Shown: in pieces, positions 22,232 through 30,724 of the stretch | How positions within the stretch are numbered: the stretch's first letter is position 1 | Layout: each line of letters starts with the position of its first letter | DNA from: a virus | IMG/VR virus record: IMGVR_UViG_3300041583_000386 | Location: 1 to 40,564 of that record | Length of the DNA stretch: 40,564 bases | Direction: 5' to 3' (one strand) | The notes under the pieces: model-generated | Told to the model about the DNA's origin: nothing | The model's database searches: none | The model's input: only the letters and a program-made list of their open reading frames with translations | Program-made: the position numbers and the translations under genes

Positions 22232-23530
22232 ATGGTAGCTAGTATTTTTAAAGACCTGATAAGTAAGTACTTTCCAGCCGTAGCTGCGAAACTAACTGAA
22301 AGATTTAACGGAAAAGTAGAAACTCCTGTATTTGAGCATCAAAAATACTTGAAGCCTGAGTTTTCTACAGACATGAAATTTTCTTCATTAAGCAGCAACA
22401 GTTCTATTGTAGCTGCAGATGTCGTATCATTAGATTCTGAATTACCTCTAAAAAAGCGGGGTTCTTTCCAAACAGCAGAGGGAGAAATTCCAAAGCTTGG
22501 AATGAAGAAATCTTTAAATGAAACTCAGCTTCAAGGAATTAAAAACCTTAAATCTAGAGGTGGCAAGCATCTAGTAATGGCTCAAAAGCTATTTACAGAT
22601 TTAGCCGATGGTGTTAAAGGTGTTTACGAACGTCTTGACATAATGTTTCTCCAGGCTCTCTCAACCGGTGTAACTATTATTGATGAAAACAATAATACAG
22701 GGACTGGTATTCGTGTTGATTTTGGAATTCCATCAAAAAATCAGTTTGGAGTTCAAAAAGAATGGACTGATGCAAGTGCTAAACCTATAACAGACATTGA
22801 AAATGTTGTTTCAGCCGCTAGGGGTAACGGCAATACATTATTAAACATCTTCATGGATAAAGTAACGTTTAACGCTTTTAAGTCTAATGAAGAGGTTAAA
22901 AAAGCCTTTGCTGGATTCAATCGCGTGGATGCTAGTTTGATATTTAGAATTAATAGAACTGAAATAGACGCTTTTCTTTTAGAAGAATTTGGAATGACAT
23001 TGATAGTAATCGATAAAACAGTCCAGGTAGAAAAAGGTGGTGTTAAAGTTGGTTATGAGCCTTGGGAGCGAGGAAATGTAACATTTACTTCATCTTTAGA
23101 TTTAGGAACTATCACTTGGTCAGAGTTGGCTGAGTTAGATAGCCCTGTTGATGGTGTTGAATATGGAGTAATCGATAGCTTTATATTAGGTTCGCTTTAT
23201 AGAACTAATGATCCATTAAGAGAAAACACAAGTGTTCAAGCCTTGGCTATTCCAGTGCTTGATAATGTAGATTCTATTTACATAATGGACACTAACGAGG
23301 CCACCGCTAGTTTAGACACACAAACTGAGGATGATGCTGATTACTCATACAATTCAGTTGACTACACTAAAGTATCGGTAGTTGCAGGTATAAACGCTGC
23401 TAGATCAGTAGATAATCATGTTCCAAAAGCTACAACAGCTCAATCAGATGCTACTCTAGCTAAGAAAATTGATAGTCTATCAGATGCAGGTATTGCTTTA
23501 TTTGAAGATGAATTAGTAGCTTCTGCATAA
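22232..23530 (+). CDS. Major capsid protein
   Basis: 432 residues, following the decoration gene. Visible parts fit an HK97-fold capsid protein of the phage capsid E type: an extended N-arm (ETPVFEHQKYLKPEFSTDMK), a long spine helix (GIKNLKSRGGKHLVMAQKLF) and a beta-rich A domain (NIFMDKVTFNAF, later LYRTNDPLREN). Position between decoration and connector genes makes the call secure. Confidence 0.92.
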   Translation: MVASIFKDLISKYFPAVAAKLTERFNGKVETPVFEHQKYLKPEFSTDMKFSSLSSNSSIVAADVVSLDSELPLKKRGSFQTAEGEIPKLGMKKSLNETQLQGIKNLKSRGGKHLVMAQKLFTDLADGVKGVYERLDIMFLQALSTGVTIIDENNNTGTGIRVDFGIPSKNQFGVQKEWTDASAKPITDIENVVSAARGNGNTLLNIFMDKVTFNAFKSNEEVKKAFAGFNRVDASLIFRINRTEIDAFLLEEFGMTLIVIDKTVQVEKGGVKVGYEPWERGNVTFTSSLDLGTITWSELAELDSPVDGVEYGVIDSFILGSLYRTNDPLRENTSVQALAIPVLDNVDSIYIMDTNEATASLDTQTEDDADYSYNSVDYTKVSVVAGINAARSVDNHVPKATTAQSDATLAKKIDSLSDAGIALFEDELVASA

Positions 23531-23859
23531 TGACGGTTTTAGAAGCCATAAAAGCTAATCCTATACTGGTAAATGTACCGGTAAACTATATTGAATCAGT
23601 AATGATTAGCCGGTCCGTTAGTGGGTCGGCTGATTATACTGAAAGTTCATTGAAAGATGTAGAATTAGTGTCAGCGGATTTATATGCTGCAATAGCTACT
23701 TTACCTGAATTTAAGGAAGGTCAATTATCATTAAAATATGATAGTGGAATTCTTAAATCTAGAGCTTTGGCATTGTACAATAAATATGATGACGATAAGG
23801 CAATTGAACTAAAACCTCAACCTATAATAGTCAATGTCACTGATGTAAGCAATGCTTAA
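23530..23859 (+). CDS. Head-tail connector, adaptor-like
   Basis: 109 residues, helical. The segments TVLEAIKANPILVNVPVNYI and SADLYAAIATLPEF with the final LALYNKYDD resemble the DUF6706 and gp6/gp15-type adaptors that bind the portal. Start overlaps the capsid stop by one base. Confidence 0.75.
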   Translation: MTVLEAIKANPILVNVPVNYIESVMISRSVSGSADYTESSLKDVELVSADLYAAIATLPEFKEGQLSLKYDSGILKSRALALYNKYDDDKAIELKPQPIIVNVTDVSNA

Positions 23860-24208
23860 GAGATACCCACATAATGGAAAAATAGTTGTTGTTTTTGAGA
23901 ATGATTCTAATACTGGAATTTCATCAACTAAAACAGAAGAATTCATTATTGAAGGTAGGTTTGAGCCAGAAGCAAGTAAATCAGACAACATAGATTATAA
24001 GGGTAAGTTTTATTGTGAAAGTTTAAATTACCTATTAAAAAAGTTCATTGAAAAAGGATTGTTTCCTGATAGCTTAATTTCTAATGAAGAGAGCACTAAA
24101 TTAATGCCTTTTGGTATTGATGGTCAAACCTTAATTTATAATGATAAGCGATTTCAAATAGTAATGCTTCATAATTATCAAACTCATTGTGAGATATGGC
24201 TAGAATAA
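23852..24208 (+). CDS. Head closure protein (head-tail joining)
   Basis: 118 residues, beta-rich (GKIVVVFENDSNTGISSTKT, later GQTLIYNDKRFQIVMLHNYQ and CEIWLE). Size, fold pattern and place as second gene after the capsid match stopper/closure proteins that seal the portal channel after packaging. Family not named by motif; called by synteny. Confidence 0.7.
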   Translation: MLKRYPHNGKIVVVFENDSNTGISSTKTEEFIIEGRFEPEASKSDNIDYKGKFYCESLNYLLKKFIEKGLFPDSLISNEESTKLMPFGIDGQTLIYNDKRFQIVMLHNYQTHCEIWLE

Positions 24209-24630
24209 ATGGAATGAAAGCACTTTTTGGATCACACCAGATAAAAAATGTAATTGAAAATTTTCAAAAGGAAAATGAAAAAAGAACATTAATATCTCTG
24301 CAATATCAAGGTGAGTTATTTGTAAATAAAGCTAGGCTAAGTGGAACATATAGAGATATCACAGGCAATTTAAGAAGCTCTATTGGTTACGTAATTCTAA
24401 AAAATGGCGTTGAGGTAGATAGTAATTTCATAGGTAATTCTGATGGATCCTTAAAAGGAAAAAATGTTGCAAATGAAGTTGCAAAACAATACCCTAAAGG
24501 ATATGTTTTAATTGGAGTAGCGGGCATGGATTACGCTGCTTATGTTGAAGCAAAAAACTATGATGTAATAACAGGTTCAGCGCCTACAAGCGCAGAATTA
24601 AAATCTATTTTAAATGCGATCAACTCTTGA
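24196..24630 (+). CDS. HK97 gp10-like neck protein
   Basis: 144 residues. The pattern of an N-terminal helix, LRSSIGYVILKNG, a variable loop, then YVLIGVAGMDYAAYVEAKNY is characteristic of the HK97 gp10 family (conserved AAYVE near the C-terminus). It joins head and tail. Overlaps both neighbours. Confidence 0.85.
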   Translation: MARINGMKALFGSHQIKNVIENFQKENEKRTLISLQYQGELFVNKARLSGTYRDITGNLRSSIGYVILKNGVEVDSNFIGNSDGSLKGKNVANEVAKQYPKGYVLIGVAGMDYAAYVEAKNYDVITGSAPTSAELKSILNAINS

Positions 24631-25000
24631 TATTTCATCTGCTTTATTCCAATTGGTAAACATTCCAATTGTGAAGAATGAAATAAGCGGTAAAGTACAT
24701 ATAGGAGACGCGCCAAACGGAAGTCAGTTAGAAGAAATCACTATTAAGGTTTTAAACAACCCAAATACATACCTTCAAAACGGATTTATAAATTTAAATA
24801 TTTATACTCCACAACTAAAATCTGGGAGGGCTAATTTAGAAAGGCTTCAGCAATTAATAGGTATAATAATTCCACTAATAAAAGACGTATCAATAAACAG
24901 CTATCATTTTCAGATTGACGATGATAAAGGGGTTTTCAAAGATCAAGACAATGACGGCATGTACTTTTACAATTTTAAAATAGAATTTCAAACAATTTAA
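24614..25000 (+). CDS. Tail terminator / completion protein
   Basis: 128 residues. Mixed alpha/beta with GKVHIGDAPNGSQLEEITIK, then FINLNIYTPQLKSGRANLER, in the position of the gpU/gp17-type tail terminator right before the tail tube gene. It should cap the tail tube at the head-proximal end. Confidence 0.75.
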   Translation: MRSTLDISSALFQLVNIPIVKNEISGKVHIGDAPNGSQLEEITIKVLNNPNTYLQNGFINLNIYTPQLKSGRANLERLQQLIGIIIPLIKDVSINSYHFQIDDDKGVFKDQDNDGMYFYNFKIEFQTI

Positions 25001-25012
25001 AACAATTTAAAA

Positions 25013-25537
25013 ATGGCAGCAAATAATAATTTTTTAGGAATTTTAGCATTCGCTCTTGGAGCGCCAGGGGATGGAATAATGGGAACAACTTTAACTAATT
25101 TCCCAGACGTGGAAGTTGGTAGTGTTAATATTGAAGGATCTCAAGCCAATCAAGAAACCATCTCAACAGAAGGTAGTGACGCGTACATTACTTTAAACAA
25201 CGACGCGACACCAACAACAGTTAACGCGAGATTGTATGGTGTAACGCCAGTACAAATGGTACTTCTTGCTGGGGGATCAGTAGATGAGGGTGATGGTTTA
25301 TGGAATGCACCAAGTAGCGTTCCTGAAATTAATCTTTCATTTAAAATGGAAGGTAAACCTAACAATGGCAGAAAGGGTGTTTTAGAAATGGCTTATGCTA
25401 AAATAACAGCCAGAGTTCAAGGAACGGTTACTAAAAATGGATTACCTGCAGTTGATTTAGTTATCACAGCAAACACTCCAGTATCAGCAGCAAATGTTCA
25501 AGGACCACCTTTTAGAATTGGTACCATAGAGGCGTAA
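25013..25537 (+). CDS. Major tail tube protein
   Basis: 174 residues, beta-rich, with VEVGSVNIEGSQANQETIST, SFKMEGKPNNGRKGVLEMAY and VDLVITANTPVSA, the pattern of siphophage tube proteins. It is followed by a strong terminator, consistent with the high output needed for this subunit. Confidence 0.85.
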   Translation: MAANNNFLGILAFALGAPGDGIMGTTLTNFPDVEVGSVNIEGSQANQETISTEGSDAYITLNNDATPTTVNARLYGVTPVQMVLLAGGSVDEGDGLWNAPSSVPEINLSFKMEGKPNNGRKGVLEMAYAKITARVQGTVTKNGLPAVDLVITANTPVSAANVQGPPFRIGTIEA

Positions 25538-25558
25538 AAAATACAATCAATTTAAATC

Positions 25559-25589
25559 AAAAGCCATTATATATCTAATGGCTTTTTTT
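25559..25589 (+). terminator. Intrinsic terminator after the tail tube gene
   Basis: Perfect 11-bp stem AAAAGCCATTA/TAATGGCTTTT with a 6-base loop, and seven Ts at 25583-25589. The chaperone gene starts 11 bp later with no late-promoter motif between, so it depends on readthrough and should be made at a lower level. Confidence 0.85.
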
Positions 25590-25599
25590 ACATGTATAA

Positions 25600-26058
25600 A
25601 TGGATACTAGAAAACAATTACTGGATGCTTTTGTAAGAAAATCTACTACTTACACAATAGAAGTTCGTAAATCTGGAATGCTTCCAGCTGAATTAATTGA
25701 AAGGAAGGAAATTGATTTTAAGATAAAACCACCAACAACTTATGTTTTGTCATTATGCGCTTCCTTAATGGAAGACATACCTGATGAGGTTTACAATACT
25801 GAAAATGCAGATTTAAAAACTGCAATGACCTATCAAGATCAAATTGCTAGAATAATTTCTGTTTTATCATGGGAAGACAGTGATTATCCTGAGTGGTACG
25901 TAGAGTTCATACTTAAGAATGTACAAATTGTTGATTTACTTAAAATAATGCAGGAAACGGCTTTAAAATGCAATCCTAGTTTTTTTTTGAGTTGTTTCCA
26001 GATTGCAAAAGTGAGCAATCCGATGAACCTAAACGATTCAATCCCTACAGCTTCATAG
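25600..26058 (+). CDS. Tail assembly chaperone, short form (gpG-like)
   Basis: 152 residues in frame 0. Helical, with AFVRKSTTYTIEVRKSGMLP and LSWEDSDYPEWYVEFILKNV. Position between tube and tape measure and the frameshift site at its end identify it as the tail assembly chaperone. The codons after the slippery run add a short tail used only by the non-shifted product. It coats the tape measure protein during tail assembly. Confidence 0.85.
   Translation: MDTRKQLLDAFVRKSTTYTIEVRKSGMLPAELIERKEIDFKIKPPTTYVLSLCASLMEDIPDEVYNTENADLKTAMTYQDQIARIISVLSWEDSDYPEWYVEFILKNVQIVDLLKIMQETALKCNPSFFLSCFQIAKVSNPMNLNDSIPTAS
25980..25988 (+). other. Programmed -1 frameshift site (T9 run)
   Basis: Nine Ts read in frame 0 as TTT-TTT-TT(G) and contain the heptamer T TTT TTT. 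Slipping back one base moves ribosomes into the frame that stays open to 26225. This matches the G/GT system of siphophage tails. Confidence 0.75.
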
Positions 26059-26225
26059 GTAGTATTTGCAACTATTATCATTTTGATTTTGAAACAGCCA
26101 CAAAAAAAATGTCATTTAATAATCTTTTGTTATTAAGTGCATCTGTCCCGAAATTTAAAAGCAATAAGGATGATGATGAAAATACGCCTAAAGATTTTAC
26201 AAGTTTTATAATGGGAAAGCTATAA
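25986..26225 (+). CDS. Tail assembly chaperone, frameshift extension (gpGT-like)
   Basis: The -1 frame continues FELFPDCKSEQSDEPKRFNP and then a hydrophobic-helical part (YSFIGSICNYYHFDFETATK, later SFNNLLLLSASVPKF). It lacks a convincing start of its own (only a TTG at 25992) and is best read as the C-terminal part of a fused product starting at 25600. The extension would bind the tail tube protein while the common part binds the tape measure. Confidence 0.8.
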   Translation, partial: FELFPDCKSEQSDEPKRFNPYSFIGSICNYYHFDFETATKKMSFNNLLLLSASVPKFKSNKDDDENTPKDFTSFIMGKL

Positions 26226-26909
26226 TACAACAGTTAAAACTTGAAGCCTACTAAAATTTTTATCAGTAATATGCCTAATGTTATTTGGTATTTGAACTTT
26301 AACACCATCTATGTACTGTTCTGAGAAATGAATTTTAAAAGTAACATTGTCTGGATAAATAAAGCTAGGTAAATTATCTACTTGATTAATAAGTGAATTT
26401 TCATTGAAGAAAGGGCATATATCTAAGCCCTTTAGATAGCTAAAATCAAGTAATTTTTTCTTTATTAATTGCTTATCGATTATCCATTTATATCCCTTAA
26501 AACTTCCGTAATTATACCAGTAGCGTTTATTGTCAGCGTAAACACCAGAACCAGACTCTTGGTAATTAATAATGTCTACTTTCTTGCAGCTCCAGGCTAA
26601 AGTTCCATCAATAAGCAAGCAGTTATTTTTGTTAATTTCAGATAAGTCAGCACACTCAGAAATGCGGTGCATATAAAATATGAATTGATAAGGATGCACT
26701 TCTTTTCCTTTATAAAAAGCTTTAGTTGATTTCCATTTTTGCACCAAACCAAACAAGGTACGCATCATCTTATATGCAATTAGCAATTGCTCATGCTCAA
26801 TAGTAGTTTTCACATTTTTTCCATCATAAGAACCGCCTAATTCTAGAGCAAATTTAAGCGCAGAATTAAAGTCTTTAGACTTGTTTTTAGAAAACTGAAG
26901 TGTGTACAT
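26220..26909 (-). CDS. Inverted moron gene in the tail module, unknown function
   Basis: 229 residues on the strand opposite to all structural genes, tail to tail with the chaperone gene (six-base overlap). The protein is soluble and rich in Trp, Tyr and Lys, with segments such as FYKGKEVHPYQFIFYMHRI, LAWSCKKVDIINYQ and RYWYNYGSFKGYKWIIDK. I do not recognise it. A -7-like TACCTTTA lies upstream on its strand (26938-26931), so it can be expressed apart from the late genes, as typical for morons active in the lysogen. Superinfection defence is one possibility, not shown. Confidence 0.85.
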   Translation of the reverse strand: MYTLQFSKNKSKDFNSALKFALELGGSYDGKNVKTTIEHEQLLIAYKMMRTLFGLVQKWKSTKAFYKGKEVHPYQFIFYMHRISECADLSEINKNNCLLIDGTLAWSCKKVDIINYQESGSGVYADNKRYWYNYGSFKGYKWIIDKQLIKKKLLDFSYLKGLDICPFFNENSLINQVDNLPSFIYPDNVTFKIHFSEQYIDGVKVQIPNNIRHITDKNFSRLQVLTVVL

Positions 26910-26915
26910 AAGTTA

Positions 26916-26976
26916 CGAAACTACTGAACATAAAGGTAAATATAAACAAAATGCCAAAGCCTAAAATCTAATTTTA
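26916..26976 (+). promoter_or_regulatory. Late promoter 2 (tape measure block)
   Basis: CGAAACTACTGAAC at 26916-26929, 39-bp gap, then TAATTTTA at 26969-26976 (TAnnTTTG with the last base changed). The tape measure gene begins 19 bp later. Similarity to late promoter 3 extends beyond the core on both sides (AGTWA before, TAAAG after). Confidence 0.72.
26931..26958 (-). promoter_or_regulatory. Promoter of the inverted moron gene
   Basis: On the minus strand TTTG (26958-26955), a 16-bp spacer and TACCTTTA (26938-26931), one base off the TAnnTTTG consensus. The spacer is slightly short. Transcription would start near 26924, inside the 14-bp late motif at 26916-26929. Confidence 0.45.
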
Positions 26977-26995
26977 GCACAAATCTACATATTAA

Positions 26996-29900
26996 ATGGT
27001 AAGAGGTGATAATAGCTTGTTTTTCGCGACAGGATTAGACAATTCAGGTCTTAAACAAGGTGCTTCAGATGCTGGAAACATTATTAGCAATTTAGGCAGT
27101 AGTATCGCTTCAATAAATCCTTTTGCGGCCCTTGCTGCTGGAGCAGCAGTGGCATTTGCCAGTATTGCGAAAGGAGCTTATGATTTAGCAAAGAATTTTG
27201 AGCAAGCAATGAAAGAGGTTGAAACAATTTCTGGAGCTGTTCAAGGTGACTTTCAAGGAATTTCACAATCAGTTTTTGATCTTAGTAACATAACACCTGA
27301 TGGGCCCGAAAAACTAGCCAAGGCTTATTATCAAATAGTATCTGCTGGTTTTGATGGTGCTGAGGGATTAAAGCTTTTGGAGGTATCGGCCAAAGCAGCT
27401 GTAGCCGGAGTTACAGATACGATGACTGCTGCAGACGGTATAACAACAGTTTTAAACTCTTTTAAAATTGCAGCATCTGAAACAGAAAGTGTATCAGATG
27501 CTTTATTCAACACTGTAAAATTAGGTAAAACAACCTTTGGAGAATTGTCATCTAGTATTGCGCAATTTGCTCCAATTGCAGCTGCTTCTAACATTCCTTT
27601 AAATGAAGTCTTGTCAACTGTAGCAAGTTTGACAAAGCAAGGTGTTCCTACTGCTCAGGCAGCAACTCAAATAAGGGCAGCCATTGTTGGAATTCAGAAA
27701 GCAGGATCTTTAGATGGCACAAAAACTTTTCAGGAAAACATGCAATCTCTTTATGATAGCTTAAACGGAAATCAAACAGCTTTATTAAAAGAGGTTGGTA
27801 GTATTGAAGCTGTGCAAGCAATATTGGCAGTATCTGGAAAAAATGCTCAAGCAGCGAGTGCTGACTTAGAATCTTACAAAGGTGTAATTGGATCTACGGA
27901 AGAAGCATTCAAAAGAATGGCCTCATCTAATGTAAATCAATGGGCTATTTTAGGAAATAGAATAAAGGCTACAACTTCAGGGATTGGTACTGCTGTTTTG
28001 CAAGTAAGCAGCGGTTTGGCAAGTTTTCTTAATAAGGCACTGGAAGATACTGATAAAGTTTCCAGAGGGATGAACGAACAGCGGATTAGATTAATTTCTT
28101 TGCGTTCTGAGATTCAAGAGACTAACATAGAAGAAAATAGGAGAAAAGAAATACTTGAAGAATTAGTGAAAATAAGTCCAGACATAATAGGGGCTTTGGA
28201 CTTAGAAAAAACAGGACAAAAAGAGCTTTTAAAAGCGATTGACGAAACAAATGATAGTTTAATAAATCAAATAGTAATTCAAAAAAGGCAAGAAGAAATT
28301 TCATTAGTTGCAAGCGATGCTGCTGATTTAGAAAATAAAATTATTGATAAAACATTAAAGCTTAGAGAAAGAATAGCTAAAACACAAGATGAATTTAGTA
28401 TATCACTAAATGAAAATTTAAGTCCCTTAGAAAAGGCTCGTGAATTGTCTGAAAAATTATTAAAACTAAATGAAGAAACTTCCAGTGCTAGAAAAAAAGG
28501 AGCTGGTAGTTTAGCACTTTCTTTAGTAGGTGACGTAACTAACATTAATAACCTTCAAAAAGAATCAGACAATTTACAAGATCAAGTTAATAAATTATCT
28601 AAGGTTCGGGAAGATTTAAAAAAGCAGTTTGGAATAGGGGCTTCAAATATAGTTACACCACCAACAGAAACTAATGAAGGTATCGATGAGCCTAAGGAAA
28701 TAAAAACTTATTCTGATTATTTAAATGACAAAGCTAAATTATATGAAGATTACGAAAATTATGTTGTCCTATTAGGTAAGAAAAAAGCAGACGAAAGATT
28801 TAAAACATTGCTATTACAAGGAGATGATTATTCAAAATTTCTTGAATCTGAGTTAGAAAAAGCTAAAACTTTTGAGAAAGAAAAAGCAATTGTTAGAGCT
28901 GCTTCAAGTGCTGGAGTAGGATTAAAAAACAGAGAAGAGGTCACACCTTTAAAATTTGATCCTAAACCAATAAAAATTGATATTGAATTAGATACTACTT
29001 CAATTAATGCAATAAACAATAGGCTGAAAAAGCTAAATGAAGATTTCGCAAAAGCTAAAAATGATTCTGAAAGAGAGTCTTTAGCACAAAGTATTGTTAT
29101 TGAACAAAAAAAACTACAAACAGCCCAGGCGTTTTTAAATAAAGAAGAAAGTTTGTATGAAAACATTCAAAGGAATATCTCAGATTTAAACAATAATGAA
29201 TTACGAGAATACATAGCCTATTGGCAGAAAAGATTAAGGGTAGCTGAAAAAGGAAGCGCACAAGCTGCAGAAGCAGATAGTAATATTGGAAACGCTGAAA
29301 GAACTATCTGGAAAAACAGACTTGATCAAATTAACTCAAATTTAGATGAAGTAGCTGCTATATTTCAAAATTTTGGAGATTCAGTAACAGCTGACATTGT
29401 AAGGGGTTTACAGGTTGCTGGTGGCCAGCTAAACAATCTTTTTACGAGTCTTGATGAGAACTCTACTACAGGTGACGTTCTTTCGGCAGGAGTATCAAGT
29501 GCTATAAGTCTCACTAATATAATTGTGGGTTCTGCAGCTAAAAGAAAACAGGCAGAAGAAGAATATTATTTATCAGTAATTGGATTTCAAAAACAATACA
29601 ATCAACTCTTAAATGACCAACTAAGAAACAGAGATTCATTAAATGAAAATGTATTTACTTTTGATTATATAAACGAATTACAATCAGGTTTAGATGCGCT
29701 TTCAAACGCAGGTGATAGATATCAAGAAGCTTTATCTCAGCTTTCAGAAGGTGAGGCAAAGCTAGGACAAAGAAATGCTATTGGCTTAGATTCTATTTTA
29801 GGGGGAATAGGATCAGGAGCTGGTCTTGGAGCCGCTATAGGGTCAATTGTTCCTGTAATAGGTACCGCTATAGGTGCTGTAATAGGTGGAGTGATAGGTG

Positions 29901-30724
29901 GTATTGCAGGAATATTCGCGGGGAAAAAGAAAAAAGACATATTTGGCGATTTGCTTAGCGAATATCCTGAGTTAATTAGAGAGGCTACGGATGGTCAAAA
30001 AACTTTTAATACAGAATTAGCACAAACATTAATAGACCAAAGCCTTGTTTCTGGAAAAACTAAATTACTATTAGAAGACACGATTAAATGGACAGAACAA
30101 CTTAAACAAGCCAGGGAACAAATAAAAAGCGTTATAAGTGATTTGGCAGGCGATTTAGGAAGCAATTTAAGAGATGTACTGGTGGCATCATTTGAAAATG
30201 GAAGTGATGCTGCTAAAAAAATGGGTGAGACCGTTTCGGATGTCTTGCAGAATATTTTAGAGCAATTAATATTTGATCAAATATTTTCAAAGCAATTCAA
30301 AAAGCTTGAAGATGAAATGGCAAAGTCATTTGATATTGGAGGTGATAATACTTGGATTGATGATTTTTCAAGATTCTTTAATGAAAGTAAAAATTTAACT
30401 GAAGATTTTAATTCTGCATTAGCAGCAGCTCAACAGGCAGGAAGAGACTTTGGTTTTGAAGACTTATTCCAAGCAGAAAAAAGACCTGGTTTAGCCGGAG
30501 GCGTTTCAACAATTACAGAAGACACCGCAAACATACTTGCGGGCACCATAAACAGCATTAGAATAGATGTTGCCAACGGAATAGCAGTAGCTCAACAAAG
30601 CAGCGTTTACTTGTCAATGATTGTGCAAAACACAAGCTATAACAAATATCTAGAAAGTATTGACAACAGAATGAAGAGCGTAGAAAGTTCACTGTCAAGT
30701 TTTGAAGCTTCAGGGTTAGGATAA
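26996..30724 (+). CDS. Tail tape measure protein
   Basis: 1242 residues, predominantly helical. The N-terminal 350 residues match the TP901-type tape measure domain (AMKEVETISGAVQGDFQGIS, LAKAYYQIVSAGFDG, later PTAQAATQIRAA). The middle has long coiled coils. About 935-980 is a Gly/Ala/Ile-rich hydrophobic hairpin (GAAIGSIVPVIGTAIGAVIG) that may insert into the inner membrane at DNA ejection. Protein length sets tail length, and this size predicts a long siphophage tail. It is read from late promoter 2. Confidence 0.95.
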   Translation: MVRGDNSLFFATGLDNSGLKQGASDAGNIISNLGSSIASINPFAALAAGAAVAFASIAKGAYDLAKNFEQAMKEVETISGAVQGDFQGISQSVFDLSNITPDGPEKLAKAYYQIVSAGFDGAEGLKLLEVSAKAAVAGVTDTMTAADGITTVLNSFKIAASETESVSDALFNTVKLGKTTFGELSSSIAQFAPIAAASNIPLNEVLSTVASLTKQGVPTAQAATQIRAAIVGIQKAGSLDGTKTFQENMQSLYDSLNGNQTALLKEVGSIEAVQAILAVSGKNAQAASADLESYKGVIGSTEEAFKRMASSNVNQWAILGNRIKATTSGIGTAVLQVSSGLASFLNKALEDTDKVSRGMNEQRIRLISLRSEIQETNIEENRRKEILEELVKISPDIIGALDLEKTGQKELLKAIDETNDSLINQIVIQKRQEEISLVASDAADLENKIIDKTLKLRERIAKTQDEFSISLNENLSPLEKARELSEKLLKLNEETSSARKKGAGSLALSLVGDVTNINNLQKESDNLQDQVNKLSKVREDLKKQFGIGASNIVTPPTETNEGIDEPKEIKTYSDYLNDKAKLYEDYENYVVLLGKKKADERFKTLLLQGDDYSKFLESELEKAKTFEKEKAIVRAASSAGVGLKNREEVTPLKFDPKPIKIDIELDTTSINAINNRLKKLNEDFAKAKNDSERESLAQSIVIEQKKLQTAQAFLNKEESLYENIQRNISDLNNNELREYIAYWQKRLRVAEKGSAQAAEADSNIGNAERTIWKNRLDQINSNLDEVAAIFQNFGDSVTADIVRGLQVAGGQLNNLFTSLDENSTTGDVLSAGVSSAISLTNIIVGSAAKRKQAEEEYYLSVIGFQKQYNQLLNDQLRNRDSLNENVFTFDYINELQSGLDALSNAGDRYQEALSQLSEGEAKLGQRNAIGLDSILGGIGSGAGLGAAIGSIVPVIGTAIGAVIGGVIGGIAGIFAGKKKKDIFGDLLSEYPELIREATDGQKTFNTELAQTLIDQSLVSGKTKLLLEDTIKWTEQLKQAREQIKSVISDLAGDLGSNLRDVLVASFENGSDAAKKMGETVSDVLQNILEQLIFDQIFSKQFKKLEDEMAKSFDIGGDNTWIDDFSRFFNESKNLTEDFNSALAAAQQAGRDFGFEDLFQAEKRPGLAGGVSTITEDTANILAGTINSIRIDVANGIAVAQQSSVYLSMIVQNTSYNKYLESIDNRMKSVESSLSSFEASGLG

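Noticed and set aside
25992-26225. Independent 77-residue gene starting at TTG
   Set aside because: The frame is open upstream through the T9 run, and the order fits the -1 frameshift extension of the tail chaperone better than a separate start.
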